Made by a program: the position numbers and the translations under genes
DNA from: Lutibacter oceani
GTDB taxonomy: Bacteria > Bacteroidota > Bacteroidia > Flavobacteriales > Flavobacteriaceae
NCBI RefSeq assembly: GCF_003384935.1
Contig: NZ_QTTQ01000011.1
Coordinates: 740,718-804,717 of the forward strand
Reading direction: 5' to 3'
Length of the DNA: 64,000 nt
Shown here: positions 34,148-44,126 of the stretch, one piece after another
Layout: each line of letters starts with the position of its first letter
Position numbering within the stretch: position 1 is the stretch's first letter
Notes under the pieces: generated by a model
Told to the model about the DNA's origin: nothing
Seen by the model: only the letters and a program-made list of their open reading frames with translations
The model's database searches: none

Positions 34148-34184
34148 AAACGGGCAGAGAGTTAATTATTCTTGCCCGTTTTTA
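34148..34184 (+). terminator. Terminator (probably partial) after nosZ
   Basis: Stem AAACGGGCA (34148-34156) with TGCCCGTTT (34173-34181), a 16-base loop, and the stem ends in a short T-run. It would end or reduce transcription after nosZ, leaving the downstream nos genes at lower dose. Confidence 0.7.
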
Positions 34185-34196
34185 ATAAAATTTGAT

Positions 34197-34212
34197 ATGA
34201 AAAATTTTTCAT
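34197..34212. promoter_or_regulatory. 16-bp perfect palindrome upstream of the nosB-like gene
   Basis: ATGAAAAATTTTTCAT is fully self-complementary and lies 79 bases before the ATG at 34291, between the nosZ terminator and that gene. It could be an operator; its A/T runs also make chance palindromes likelier. Confidence 0.3.
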
Positions 34213-34290
34213 GCTGCTTACACGAATCGTCTCCTTAAGTTTTATTTGAATAGAATAAATAAAAAGAATTTTAATTAAAACTTAATAATA

Positions 34291-34878
34291 ATGAAAAAAT
34301 CTAAATTGTTAATGATTGTAGGTTCCCTACTTTTATTGGGCTTATTTGTATTTCCTTTATGGAATATCACCTTAGAAGCACCTCAGTATCCAATTCCGTT
34401 AGGAATGGACATTCATATTAATAAATTTTCCGACACTCATGAATTCGATATAAAAAACATCAATTTAATGAACCATTATGTTGGTATGCAATACATTCCT
34501 GAAAACATTCCAGAGTTTAAAATATTTCCTTGGGTTATTGGTATTATGGTAGTTTTAGGTGTAACTATAGGTTTTATAGGTAACTATAAATTATTTATAT
34601 TATGGTTAATTTTAATGTGTTTATTAGGTACTGCAGGAATGTACGATTTTTACTTATGGGAGTACGATTACGGTCATAATTTAAACCCAAAAGCCATTAT
34701 GAATTTTAAAAATCCAGATGGTTCAGTAATGGGATTTCAGCCACCGCTTTTTGGTACAAAATACATTTTAAATTTTACAGCACACTCGTATCCACGAACA
34801 GGCGCTTATCTTATGTTTGTTGGTTTATTAATGACTTTTGTAGCCTTTTTTGTTGGTAAAAAGGAAGCAAAGGAATAA
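34291..34878 (+). CDS. Polytopic membrane protein of clade II nos clusters (NosB-like candidate)
   Basis: 195 residues with four hydrophobic segments (about 7-25, 82-103, 106-122, 170-190). The first loop, of about 55 residues, contains conserved-looking HINKFSDTHEF and NHYVGMQYIPENIP. It has no cofactor motif that I can name. Clade II clusters carry a membrane protein called NosB directly after nosZ; this gene fits by position and topology, but I cannot confirm homology. It is flanked by hairpins on both sides. Confidence 0.65.
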   Translation: MKKSKLLMIVGSLLLLGLFVFPLWNITLEAPQYPIPLGMDIHINKFSDTHEFDIKNINLMNHYVGMQYIPENIPEFKIFPWVIGIMVVLGVTIGFIGNYKLFILWLILMCLLGTAGMYDFYLWEYDYGHNLNPKAIMNFKNPDGSVMGFQPPLFGTKYILNFTAHSYPRTGAYLMFVGLLMTFVAFFVGKKEAKE

Positions 34879-34883
34879 ATAAT

Positions 34884-34936
34884 ATATACATTAAAACAAG
34901 TGTATTTTTAAAAAATATACTTGTTTTAATGTATAT
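34884..34936 (+). terminator. Long AT-rich hairpin between the nosB-like gene and nosL
   Basis: 21-base arms (34884-34904 and 34916-34936) pair completely, with one G-U wobble, around an 11-base loop. There is no strong T-run after it, so it may be an attenuator, or a barrier that stabilises the upstream mRNA, rather than a full stop. Confidence 0.5.
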
Positions 34937-34958
34937 TTAAATCTAAAAAATCAAAATA

Positions 34959-35405
34959 ATGAAATTCAAATTTCTGAAACCAATTATTGGTGCGTTTATA
35001 CTATTGTTTACCATTTCTTGTAAAGTTGAACCAGAATCTATTGTATATGGAGAAGATCAATGTAGTTTTTGCAGGATGAATATAGTTGATAAAACACATG
35101 CTGCTCAATTTGTAACTAAAAAAGGGAAGCAGTTTAAATTTGATGCAATTGAGTGCTTAGTGAACGATTTAAGTGAAAAAAACGAAGCGAATTTATCTCT
35201 TATTTTAGTGGCTAATTATGGAAATCCAGGAGAAATGATTGATGCTAAAACCGCAATGTATTTAATTAGTTCGGCAATTAAAAGTCCTATGGGAGCCAAT
35301 CTTTCAGCAGTAGAAAATTCAGAAAAAATAAATGAATTACAACAACAATATTCAGGGAAAACATATACTTGGGTATCTTTAAAAAAACATTTTTCTAATA
35401 ACTAA
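34959..35405 (+). CDS. nosL: NosL copper chaperone lipoprotein
   Basis: 148 residues. The lipoprotein signal ends in TISC (Cys21). The Cu(I)-binding motif of NosL is present: EDQCSFCRMNI, Cys35-x2-Cys38-x-Met40. It then has the family KGKQFKFDAIECLVND. It delivers copper for the CuZ site of NosZ. It lies 2 bases before nosD. Confidence 0.93.
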   Translation: MKFKFLKPIIGAFILLFTISCKVEPESIVYGEDQCSFCRMNIVDKTHAAQFVTKKGKQFKFDAIECLVNDLSEKNEANLSLILVANYGNPGEMIDAKTAMYLISSAIKSPMGANLSAVENSEKINELQQQYSGKTYTWVSLKKHFSNN

Positions 35406-35407
35406 TA

Positions 35408-36646
35408 ATGAAAAATAATAGTCTACTTTTTTTTCTGTTTTTTATAAGTTTTGTTCAAGCAAAACAAATTGAGGTTTGCGAAAGTTGTTCTATTAAATCA
35501 ATAAGGGAAGCTTTGGAAATTGCAGAGAATGGTGATGAAGTACTTATTAAAACAGGATTGTATAAAGAGCATGGATTAATTGTTAACAAGTCAGTAGTTT
35601 TAAAAGGTGAAAAAGGTGCTGTAATTGATGGGGAAGAAGTTGGTGAAATTTTTACTATTGAAGCAGATAACTTCACAATTAGAAATTTAAAGATAATTAA
35701 TGTTGGTTCCAGTTATACAGTTGACTATTCGGCTATTAAAGTTGTTAAAGCTCATGATTTTATAATTGAAGATTGTACTTTTGAAAGTGTTTTTTTTGGA
35801 ATTTTAATTGAAAAATCTGAAAATGGAATTATTCGAAATAATAAAATTTCAAGTAATCGTAAAAGTGAAGCCAGCTCTGGAAATGGCATTCATATTTGGG
35901 ATGGTGATAACATGGAGGTTTACAACAACCAGTTGTCCGGTTTGCGAGACGGAATTTATTTTGAATTTGTAAAAAACAGTATTGTATATAATAATTTAAG
36001 TACTAATAATTTACGTTATGGATTGCATTTTATGTTTTCAAATAAAAATGAATACCACCATAACGAGTTTAGAAATAACGGAGCAGGCGTTGCTGTAATG
36101 TTTTCTAAATTTATTAGTATGCATCATAATAAATTTAGACTCAACTGGGGATCTGCTTCTTATGGTTTGTTATTAAAAGAAATTTATGATGCCGAAATTT
36201 ATAATAACTTATTTGAAGAAAATACAATAGGAGTTAATGGAGAAGGATGCACTAGAATTAATTACAAAAACAACACTTTTTTACGCAACGGTTGGGCAAT
36301 AAAAATTGCGGGTGCTTGCTATACTAATATTTTCACAAATAATGATTTTATGTATAATTCGTTGGATTTAGCATACAATTCTAAGGTGAATGATAATAAG
36401 TTTGAAAACAATTATTGGAGCGAGTATACAGGCTACGATTTGGATAAAAATGGAATTGGAGACATTCCTTATCGGCCTGTAAAACTATTTTCTTACATTG
36501 TAAATAAAACCCCTGAAGCATTGGTTTTATTAAGAAGTTTATTTGTGGATATTATAAATTTTTCGGAAAAAGTATCACCTGTGTTTACGCCAGATGATTT
36601 GATGGATGAAAACCCTAAAATGAAAAGAATAAATGATTCAATTTAA
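35408..36646 (+). CDS. nosD: NosD periplasmic beta-helix maturation protein
   Basis: 412 residues with a signal peptide (1-18, ending VQA) and a long right-handed beta-helix of repeated short strands (about 60-340), seen in runs such as NNKISSNRKSEAS, NLSTNNLRYGLHFMFS and NNLFEENTIGVNGEG. It is needed with NosF and NosY for sulfur or copper supply to the CuZ centre. Its 3' end overlaps nosF by 14 bases, so the three are coupled. Confidence 0.95.
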   Translation: MKNNSLLFFLFFISFVQAKQIEVCESCSIKSIREALEIAENGDEVLIKTGLYKEHGLIVNKSVVLKGEKGAVIDGEEVGEIFTIEADNFTIRNLKIINVGSSYTVDYSAIKVVKAHDFIIEDCTFESVFFGILIEKSENGIIRNNKISSNRKSEASSGNGIHIWDGDNMEVYNNQLSGLRDGIYFEFVKNSIVYNNLSTNNLRYGLHFMFSNKNEYHHNEFRNNGAGVAVMFSKFISMHHNKFRLNWGSASYGLLLKEIYDAEIYNNLFEENTIGVNGEGCTRINYKNNTFLRNGWAIKIAGACYTNIFTNNDFMYNSLDLAYNSKVNDNKFENNYWSEYTGYDLDKNGIGDIPYRPVKLFSYIVNKTPEALVLLRSLFVDIINFSEKVSPVFTPDDLMDENPKMKRINDSI

Positions 36647-37340
36647 AAATTTACACAAACGTTTTGGGAAATTGGCGGTTTTAGACGGCCTGGATCTAAG
36701 CATTAAAAAAGGTGGGATTTTCGCTATCCTTGGACCAAACGGTTCAGGTAAAACAACGCTAATAAAATGTTTATTAGGAATGGTAATTCCCCAAAAAGGA
36801 GACATATTTTATAACGATAAAAGTGTTTTAAAAAAATGGAGTTATAGAAACGAATTAAACTATTTACCACAAATTGCTAATTTTCCACCCAATTTATCAG
36901 TACAGGAATTAATTGAAATGGTTAAAAATCTTCGACCAAAAGAATCAAATGAGCAAGAACTAATTGATTTGTTTGGATTGAATGATTCCTTGCAAAAAAA
37001 ATTGGGAAATCTTTCCGGTGGAACAAAACAAAAGGTAAATATTGTTTTAACTTTTATGTTTGATAGTAATTTAATTATCCTAGATGAGCCAACAAACGGG
37101 TTAGATCCAATAGCGCTAATTCATTTAAAAGAACTCATTAAAAAAGAAAAGGAAAAAGGGAAAACTATTTTAATTACCACACACATTATGAGCTTTGTAA
37201 ATGAAGTTGCCGATGAAATTGTATTTTTGTTAGATGGAAAAATATACTTTAAGGGAGCTATAGATGAGCTTAAAAAACAAACAAACAATGACGATTTAGA
37301 ACATGCAATTGCTAATTTAATATCGAAACAATATGCTTAA
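36633..37340 (+). CDS. nosF: NosF ABC transporter ATPase
   Basis: 235 residues. Walker A is GPNGSGKTT (residues 34-42), the signature is NLSGGTKQKV, and Walker B is LIILDEPTNGLDP. It drives the NosY permease and communicates with NosD in the periplasm. It overlaps both nosD and nosY. Confidence 0.95.
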   Translation: MIQFKNLHKRFGKLAVLDGLDLSIKKGGIFAILGPNGSGKTTLIKCLLGMVIPQKGDIFYNDKSVLKKWSYRNELNYLPQIANFPPNLSVQELIEMVKNLRPKESNEQELIDLFGLNDSLQKKLGNLSGGTKQKVNIVLTFMFDSNLIILDEPTNGLDPIALIHLKELIKKEKEKGKTILITTHIMSFVNEVADEIVFLLDGKIYFKGAIDELKKQTNNDDLEHAIANLISKQYA

Positions 37341-38115
37341 AATATTAAAATACAGTTTTTATGATTTAATGCGTAGCCGTTGGAGTTACGTTTATTTTCT
37401 ATTTTATTTATTGTTGGGATTTGTACTGTTGTTTTTAAATAATGATGTTAATAAAGCGGTTATCACCTTAATGAATATTATCATTGTTTTAACTCCGTTA
37501 ATTGGAACCATATTTGGGGTTATGTATTATTATAACTCTAAAGAATTTACCGAATTGTTGTTGGCGCAGCCTATAAACAGAAGTAAAATATTTATGGGGC
37601 AATATCTTGGTATTTCAATTTCATTAACATTAAGTTTAGTTTTAGGTTTAGGAATTCCTTTTGTTTTATACGGATTGTTTAAATCTACTGCAATATTTAA
37701 TTTTAGTTTATTGTTGGTAGTTGGTACTTTTTTGAATTTTATTTTTGTTGCACTTTCATATAATATTGCACTTTCTACTGAAAATAAAATTAAAGGTTTT
37801 GGATATGCTATTTTAATGTGGCTTTTTTTAGCAGTTGTTTATGATGGTATTTTCCTAATTTCTTTAGTGATGTTTAATGAATATCCATTAGATAAATTTT
37901 CTTTGGTAGCAACAATGTTTAATCCTATTGATTTATCACGAATATTAATTTTATTAAAGTTAGATATTTCTGCTTTATTGGGATATACAGGAGCGGTATT
38001 TCGTAAATTTTTTGGAACAAATTTAGGAATGTTACTTTCAATGTTAATTTTGGTTTTTTGGGTGTTAATTCCAATTGTTAGAATGAATTTCAAGCTTCGA
38101 AAAAAAGATTTCTAG
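37333..38115 (+). CDS. nosY: NosY ABC transporter permease
   Basis: 260 residues, six hydrophobic segments (about 18-36, 43-66, 95-118, 122-145, 153-178, 232-252). The ABC-2 type fold has the cytoplasmic stretch YYNSKEFTELLLAQPINRSKIFMGQYLG typical of NosY. It starts 8 bases inside nosF and is the last recognisable nos gene; no nosR, nosX or nosG/H genes follow. Confidence 0.92.
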   Translation: MLKILKYSFYDLMRSRWSYVYFLFYLLLGFVLLFLNNDVNKAVITLMNIIIVLTPLIGTIFGVMYYYNSKEFTELLLAQPINRSKIFMGQYLGISISLTLSLVLGLGIPFVLYGLFKSTAIFNFSLLLVVGTFLNFIFVALSYNIALSTENKIKGFGYAILMWLFLAVVYDGIFLISLVMFNEYPLDKFSLVATMFNPIDLSRILILLKLDISALLGYTGAVFRKFFGTNLGMLLSMLILVFWVLIPIVRMNFKLRKKDF

Positions 38116-38144
38116 AATTACTTTTTTAGTGTGAATCTAGTGTT

Positions 38145-38152
38145 CTATTTTT
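38145..38152 (+). promoter_or_regulatory. Putative -7 box for the Bax inhibitor-1 family gene
   Basis: TATTTTTG matches TAnnTTTG, 24 bases before the ATG at 38176. There is no dyad upstream. Confidence 0.45.
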
Positions 38153-38175
38153 GTTGTAAATTTATATAACGTACT

Positions 38176-38889
38176 ATGGAAAATAATTTATCAGGTTCAA
38201 ATTTTAGTCAAAAACAATTAGACTTAAGTCATAACATTTCAGTTTATTTAACGAAGGTTTATAATTGGATGGCTATTGCATTACTGCTAACAGGTTTGGT
38301 TGCATATTTTACTTCGCAATCAGAAATGATGATGAAAGCAATAATTGGAAATAGAATATTATTTTTTGGATTAATTATTGGCGAATTGGCTTTAGTTGGC
38401 TATATTTCTGCAAGAATAAATAAGTTGAGTTCCTATAATGCTACCTTACTATTTTTAGCATATACTGCTTTAAATGGATTAACAATGGCTGTTATTTTTC
38501 TTGTTTATACTTCAGCATCTATTTCAACAACATTTATTATTACAGCAGGAACTTTTGGAGTTATGAGTTTATATGGTTATTACACAAAAAGTGATTTAAC
38601 CAAGATTGGAAACTTGGCATTTATGGCTCTAATAGGTATAATAATTGCTTCAGTTGTAAATATGTTTATGAATAGTGAAGTGATGTCTTGGATTATTTCA
38701 TATTTAGGAGTTGCAATATTTATAGGGTTAACAGCCTATGATACTCAAAAGCTAAAAAGAATTGCAATGAATGGATTTGAAAATGAAGAAAGTATGGAAA
38801 AAAATGCCATTTTGGGAGCACTAACTTTATACCTTGATTTTATTAACTTATTTCTGTTTTTATTGAGAATTTTAGGAAATAGAAAATAG
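38176..38889 (+). CDS. Bax inhibitor-1/YccA family membrane protein
   Basis: 237 residues with seven membrane segments. Family signatures are LNGLTMAVIFLVYT, the loop YGYYTKSDLTKIG and the C-terminal GLTAYDTQKLKRIA, which holds the acidic pair of the pH-sensing channel. The bacterial role, possibly calcium leak or protease control, is not settled. It is a single gene with its own -7 box. Confidence 0.92.
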   Translation: MENNLSGSNFSQKQLDLSHNISVYLTKVYNWMAIALLLTGLVAYFTSQSEMMMKAIIGNRILFFGLIIGELALVGYISARINKLSSYNATLLFLAYTALNGLTMAVIFLVYTSASISTTFIITAGTFGVMSLYGYYTKSDLTKIGNLAFMALIGIIIASVVNMFMNSEVMSWIISYLGVAIFIGLTAYDTQKLKRIAMNGFENEESMEKNAILGALTLYLDFINLFLFLLRILGNRK

Positions 38890-38953
38890 ATAAATATTGT
38901 ATTTTAAAGAGAAGAAATATTTTAATTAAAAGGGCACTCTTTATGAATATGTT

Positions 38954-38961
38954 TATCTTTG
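38954..38961 (+). promoter_or_regulatory. Putative -7 box for meaB
   Basis: TATCTTTG, a TAnnTTTG match, 59 bases before the ATG. It has no FNR-like dyad, so meaB seems to be expressed separately from the mutase operon it serves. Confidence 0.4.
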
Positions 38962-39020
38962 TTACTTGTAAAATTTGATTTCAAAAGCCATTTTAAAATT
39001 GGCTATTAGACCTAAAATTA

Positions 39021-40025
39021 ATGAAGAACTACAAGCCAAAAGGAAGGTTATCTGCAATAGAATATATTAATGGCGTTTTAAAAGGAGATCGAGTTCTTTT
39101 ATCACGTGCTATTACCATAATTGAAAGTAATTTAGAAAGTGATAAAGCGTTAGCAAAAGAAATAATTCAGGCAATATTACCACATTCAGGAAATTCAATT
39201 CGTATTGGTATTACAGGCGTTCCCGGTGTAGGAAAAAGTACCTTTATTGAAGCATTTGGTAAACATTTAGTTAAGGAAGGGCATCGAGTAGCAATATTAT
39301 CTATTGATCCAAGTAGCCAACGTTCTAAAGGAAGTATTTTAGGTGATAAAACCAGAATGGAAGAATTGGCAAACTTAGAAGAAGCCTATATTCGTCCTTC
39401 AGCCTCTGGAGACACTTTAGGTGGTGTTGCCAATAAAACAGGCGAAACTATGTTACTTTGTGAAGCTGCCGGATACGATGTTGTTTTAATTGAAACTGTT
39501 GGAGTTGGACAATCAGAAACTGCTGTTCACGGAATGACTGATTTCTTTTTATTATTAATGTTGGCTGGTGCAGGAGATGAATTACAAGGCATTAAAAAAG
39601 GGATTATGGAAATGGCAGATATGGTAGTAATAAATAAAGCTGATGGCGATAATATTAGAATGAGTGAAATGGCTCGATTGCAATATCAAAATGCGCTACA
39701 TATTTTTCCACAATCTGAGTCTGGTTGGGCTCCAGTAGTAAGCACAGCTTCTGCAATAAAAAATATTGGAATTTCTAATGTTTGGGATGAAATTCAGAAA
39801 TTTAAAAAACTAGTTGATGAAAATGGTTATTTCTTAAAAAACAGAAATCATCAGCAAATACAGTGGATGTATAACAATATTAATGAAGAACTAAAAAATT
39901 TATTTTATGGTTCTAAAGCTATTGCTAAGCATTTAAAAGTTTTAGAACAAGAAATTATTTCAGCCAAAATTTCACCTGTAAAAGCAGCCCAAATTGTTTT
40001 GGATGAGTTTAAAAAGACTCTTTAA
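39021..40025 (+). CDS. meaB: Methylmalonyl-CoA mutase-associated GTPase MeaB
   Basis: G3E-family GTPase of 334 residues that protects and reloads the B12-dependent mutase. Walker A is GVPGVGKST (66-74). Then come SIDPSSQRSKGSILGDKTRM, the switch-region IETVGVGQSE and VINKADGDN for guanine binding. It is convergent with mutB, separated by a shared hairpin terminator, and thus encoded next to its client. Confidence 0.95.
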   Translation: MKNYKPKGRLSAIEYINGVLKGDRVLLSRAITIIESNLESDKALAKEIIQAILPHSGNSIRIGITGVPGVGKSTFIEAFGKHLVKEGHRVAILSIDPSSQRSKGSILGDKTRMEELANLEEAYIRPSASGDTLGGVANKTGETMLLCEAAGYDVVLIETVGVGQSETAVHGMTDFFLLLMLAGAGDELQGIKKGIMEMADMVVINKADGDNIRMSEMARLQYQNALHIFPQSESGWAPVVSTASAIKNIGISNVWDEIQKFKKLVDENGYFLKNRNHQQIQWMYNNINEELKNLFYGSKAIAKHLKVLEQEIISAKISPVKAAQIVLDEFKKTL

Positions 40026-40130
40026 TTTTAAAAGAGCTCCATTCTGAATTTATTTCAGAATCTCATTAAACTTGAATACCTCATTAAGCGATGCTGAAAT
40101 CGAAGATTAACGAAAACTTAATTAAAAAAT

Positions 40131-40162
40131 AAAAACCCAACATTAAAAATGTTGGGTTTTTT
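40131..40162. terminator. Bidirectional terminator between meaB and mutB
   Basis: 14-base stem AAAAACCCAACATT (40131-40144) with its complement (40148-40161) and a 3-base loop, with A-run and T-run on opposite sides. A smaller inverted repeat ATTCTGAA/TTCAGAAT lies at 40041-40061. Confidence 0.88.
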
Positions 40163-40180
40163 GTATCAATTATTTACAAC

Positions 40181-42313
40181 TTATTCTTGCTCTAAATATT
40201 TTTCCATAATAGTAATAGCAGATTCAGAAATTACAGTTCCAGGACCAAAAATGGCTGCTACTTTTCTTTCTAATAAATAATCATAATCTTGAGCAGGTAT
40301 AACTCCACCAGCAAAAACCATAATATCAGGTCTTCCTAATTTTTCTAATTCGCCAATTAATTGGGGAATTAACGTTTTATGACCTGCAGCTAAACTGGAA
40401 GCACCAATAAAATGCACATCGTTTTCAACAGCTTGTTTTGCAACTTCTTCTGGTGTTTGGAATAAAGATCCCATATCCACATCAAAACCTAAATCAGCAA
40501 AACTGGAAGCAACAACTTTTGCCCCTCTATCGTGACCATCTTGTCCCATTTTCGCAATCATAACTCTTGGTCTACGACCTTCAATTTCTGCAAATTTATC
40601 AGCCAATTTTTGCGCTTTTGCAAACGTACTATCGTTATTTACTTCTTTTCCGTACACACCACTTATTAATTTAGTATCCGCTTTATGTCTTCCAAAATGA
40701 ACCTCTAAAGCATCAGAAATTTCACCTAAAGTAGCAAAATTTTCAGCAGCTTCAACAGCTAAAGCTAATAAATTGCCTTCGCCAGTTTCAGCGCATTTAG
40801 ATAAAGTAGCTAAATTTGCATCAACAACAGCTTGATCTCTATTTGCTCTTAACTTTTTCAAACGTTCAATTTGAGAATCTCTTACAACAGTATTATCAAC
40901 TTCTAAAATTTCAATATTAGACTTTTCTTTGGTTTGAAATTTATTCACTCCAACCAATATATCCTGACCAGAATCTAAACGTGCTTGTTTACGAGCAGAA
41001 GCTTCCTCAATACGCATTTTTGGAACACCAGTTTCAATAGCTTTTGCCATTCCACCTAATTCTTCTACCTCTTCAATTAATTTCCAAGCTTTTTTAGCAA
41101 TCTCTTGCGTTAAATACTCAACATAATAAGAACCAGCCCAAGGATCAACTGCTTTAGTCATTTGAGTTTCATCTTGAATAAAAATCTGTGTATTACGGGC
41201 AATTCTTGCTGAGAAATCTGTAGGTAAAGCAATTGCTTCATCCAATGCATTTGTGTGCAGTGATTGTGTCCCTCCTAATCCAGCAGCCATAGCTTCAATA
41301 CAAGTACGAGCTACATTGTTAAAAGGATCTTGCTCACTTAAACTCCACCCTGAAGTTTGACTATGAGTACGCAATGCCATTGACTTTGGATTTGTTGGAT
41401 TGAATGATTTTATGATTTTTGCCCAAAGCATACGTGCAGCACGCATTTTTGCAATTTCCATAAAATGATTCATTCCTACTGCCCAGAAGAAGGATAAACG
41501 AGGTGCAAATTCATCAATTTTTAAACCAGATTTTAACCCGGTTCTGATGTATTCCATACCATCGGCTAAGGTGTAAGCCAATTCAATATCTGCAGTTGCA
41601 CCAGCTTCTTGCATATGGTAACCACTAATTGAAATTGAGTTAAATTTAGGCATGTTTTTAGTGGTATAATCAAAAATATCACCAATAATTTTCATTGAAG
41701 GTAGTGGCGGATAAATGTAAGTATTACGCACCATAAATTCCTTTAAAATATCATTCTGAATAGTTCCAGAAAGTTTGTCTAAAGAAACGCCTTGTTTTCT
41801 TGCAGCAGCAATATAAAAGGCCATAATTGGTAATACGGCTCCGTTCATTGTCATAGAAACAGACATTTTATCTAATGGAATTTGATCGAACAAAATTTCC
41901 ATATCTAAAATAGAATCTATGGCAACACCTGCCTTACCAACATCACCAGTTACACGCGGATGATCTGAATCGTATCCACGGTGAGTAGCTAAATCAAAAG
42001 CAACTGAAAGTCCTTTTTGACCTGCAGCTAAATTCCTTCTGTAAAAAGCATTTGATTCTTCGGCAGTTGAAAAACCTGCGTACTGACGAACCGTCCAAGG
42101 ACGCATAGCATACATGGCACTATAAGGACCTCTTAAAAATGGAGGTATACCAGCAGCATACCCTAAATGTTCAGCTTCTGAAATATCTTCTTTTGTAAAT
42201 TGTTTTTTTACAGGGATTCCTTCAGGAGTATTCCAAACGTCTTGATTCTCTGAAGTTACAGCTGTTTGTTTCACAGCTGAATTTAATTTTATATCTGAAA
42301 AATCTGGTTTCAT
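40181..42313 (-). CDS. mutB: Methylmalonyl-CoA mutase large subunit
   Basis: B12-dependent isomerase between succinyl-CoA and (R)-methylmalonyl-CoA, 710 residues. The substrate barrel has [26 protein letters not shown] and [19 protein letters not shown]. The C-terminal cobalamin domain (about 575-700) has the DxHxxG motif in [14 protein letters not shown], then SLAAGH and FAGGVIP. It is the last gene of the eight-gene operon, 4 bases after mutA. Confidence 0.97.
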   Translation of the reverse strand: MKPDFSDIKLNSAVKQTAVTSENQDVWNTPEGIPVKKQFTKEDISEAEHLGYAAGIPPFLRGPYSAMYAMRPWTVRQYAGFSTAEESNAFYRRNLAAGQKGLSVAFDLATHRGYDSDHPRVTGDVGKAGVAIDSILDMEILFDQIPLDKMSVSMTMNGAVLPIMAFYIAAARKQGVSLDKLSGTIQNDILKEFMVRNTYIYPPLPSMKIIGDIFDYTTKNMPKFNSISISGYHMQEAGATADIELAYTLADGMEYIRTGLKSGLKIDEFAPRLSFFWAVGMNHFMEIAKMRAARMLWAKIIKSFNPTNPKSMALRTHSQTSGWSLSEQDPFNNVARTCIEAMAAGLGGTQSLHTNALDEAIALPTDFSARIARNTQIFIQDETQMTKAVDPWAGSYYVEYLTQEIAKKAWKLIEEVEELGGMAKAIETGVPKMRIEEASARKQARLDSGQDILVGVNKFQTKEKSNIEILEVDNTVVRDSQIERLKKLRANRDQAVVDANLATLSKCAETGEGNLLALAVEAAENFATLGEISDALEVHFGRHKADTKLISGVYGKEVNNDSTFAKAQKLADKFAEIEGRRPRVMIAKMGQDGHDRGAKVVASSFADLGFDVDMGSLFQTPEEVAKQAVENDVHFIGASSLAAGHKTLIPQLIGELEKLGRPDIMVFAGGVIPAQDYDYLLERKVAAIFGPGTVISESAITIMEKYLEQE

Positions 42314-42317
42314 ATCC

Positions 42318-44108
42318 TTAGTCTTTTAATGTTTTTTGAACTTTATTCTGAATAGCTGTTAATGTTACCAGCACGTCTGATCTCATATTTACAACACCAT
42401 CCAAACCAGCTTCAGTCAATTCATTTATATTTTCAGGAGCTCCAGCTAATAGTAAAACTTTATTACTATTTAAGGCTCTAAATGCTTTAATAAACGCAAC
42501 AGCAGTTTCATCATAATCTTGATCTGAACTACAAATAACAACTACGTGAGCGTCTGAATTAGCACTTTCTGTAGCAGCTACTTCAGCACTTTCAAAACTT
42601 TCTTCTTGGTGAACATCAAAACCACTTACACCAATAAAGTCATAAGCAAAAGCTGCTCTGGCTTTACGCATAGTTAAGTTACCATAACTAGCTAATTGAA
42701 CAATTGGACGTATTTTAGTTTCAGCAACTAATTCTTCTGTTACCCTTCTTAAAGCTTCAATTTCTAATGATGCTCTTCTAGGAGTTAATACTTTTGAATT
42801 ATCAGTTGTACCCTCAGACAGCAAATTTGCAGCAACTTTTTCCATTAAGTTAGGGTATTTGTTAATACCTACCATTGGTGTTCTACGTTGACTAATTAAT
42901 TTCAATTTTTGTAAACGTATTTCAGCAATTTGTTGCTGAATTGTTTCATTTTCAAATGCAGTATAAAAACCACCATCAGCTTCAATTGCTTTAAACAATT
43001 CCAATGCTTTTTCAGCAATTTTAGTTGAAACTTCTTCAATATAATAAGATCCATCAACTGGATTTGCAACTTTACCAAAATAAGATTCTTCTCTTAAAAT
43101 TGTAGTAATATTACCAGCAATTCTACTTGAAAAATCCGATGAATTTTTGAATTCTTTATCATAAGCATCAACTAAAATACCATCAACATTTCCTAAGATA
43201 GCCGACATTGCTTCAGTTGTAGCGCGTAACATATTTGTTTCAGCATCGGTTACAGATTTACTCCAAATAGAAGTTTTTGCTGTTAATGTATTTGAAAAAT
43301 CTACAACTCCATATTTTGCAGCTACTTCAGCTAATAAATTATTGAAAGCTCTAAATTTTCCAATTTCAACAAAATATTCTAAACCAATAGCTAGTTTAAA
43401 GTTTAAGTTGTTAAATATTGTTTGAACTTCAACACCTTTTTCTGAAAGTTTTTCAATTAAGAAAACTAAAGAGTTTAAAGTGTAAGCAATTTCCTGAACT
43501 TGGTTTGCACCTGAATCTAAATATTCAGTTCCAGAAATTGTGATGGCTTTAAAATTAGGGAAATCAGCAGTTAATTTTACTAATTCTGCAGCAACCTCAA
43601 CTTGACTAGTGTCAAAAGTACCAGTTGTTGTGTAATTAGAAATAATTCCTGTATTAATATAACCTTTTAAGTCGCTGTCTTTTGCAAAAGCAACTAAATC
43701 TTTAGTGAAAGCAACAGCTTCAGCTACTATTTCAAAAGCAACTGTTGTTGAGTTTAAATCTAATCCGTTTAAAAGTGTAATAACAGAAACATTTTCTTTT
43801 AATTGGAAAATAATTCCGTTCATTCCTTCTTCAACAGCTTTAATAGCAAGTTTATTACCGCTTTCAGCATTTGAAACCACTATGTTACGGTAATTCACTA
43901 GTGATTGTGAATTTTCTCCTGTGTTTTTAAGCTGAGTAATAGTGTCTTCAGCATTGTAACAAGGATTAATTTTAATACCACTTAAATTTTTCCAAACTAG
44001 TTTTTTATCAAAATCAGCACCTTTTAAATCTGCTGTTACTCTTTCCATCCACTGTTCCGTTGAAACAGGTGGAAATTCAGAAAAAAGTTGTTTTTTTTTA
44101 CTATTCAT
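42318..44108 (-). CDS. mutA: Methylmalonyl-CoA mutase small subunit
   Basis: 596 residues, homologous to MutB but catalytically silent. The barrel is kept (for example [36 protein letters not shown]), whereas the C-terminal domain shows GFDVHQEES with no DxHxxG motif, so it cannot bind B12 in the usual way. It forms the heterodimer with MutB. It lies 18 bases from the CoA-transferase gene. Confidence 0.95.
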   Translation of the reverse strand: MNSKKKQLFSEFPPVSTEQWMERVTADLKGADFDKKLVWKNLSGIKINPCYNAEDTITQLKNTGENSQSLVNYRNIVVSNAESGNKLAIKAVEEGMNGIIFQLKENVSVITLLNGLDLNSTTVAFEIVAEAVAFTKDLVAFAKDSDLKGYINTGIISNYTTTGTFDTSQVEVAAELVKLTADFPNFKAITISGTEYLDSGANQVQEIAYTLNSLVFLIEKLSEKGVEVQTIFNNLNFKLAIGLEYFVEIGKFRAFNNLLAEVAAKYGVVDFSNTLTAKTSIWSKSVTDAETNMLRATTEAMSAILGNVDGILVDAYDKEFKNSSDFSSRIAGNITTILREESYFGKVANPVDGSYYIEEVSTKIAEKALELFKAIEADGGFYTAFENETIQQQIAEIRLQKLKLISQRRTPMVGINKYPNLMEKVAANLLSEGTTDNSKVLTPRRASLEIEALRRVTEELVAETKIRPIVQLASYGNLTMRKARAAFAYDFIGVSGFDVHQEESFESAEVAATESANSDAHVVVICSSDQDYDETAVAFIKAFRALNSNKVLLLAGAPENINELTEAGLDGVVNMRSDVLVTLTAIQNKVQKTLKD

Positions 44109-44126
44109 AATAATACAATTATAATT

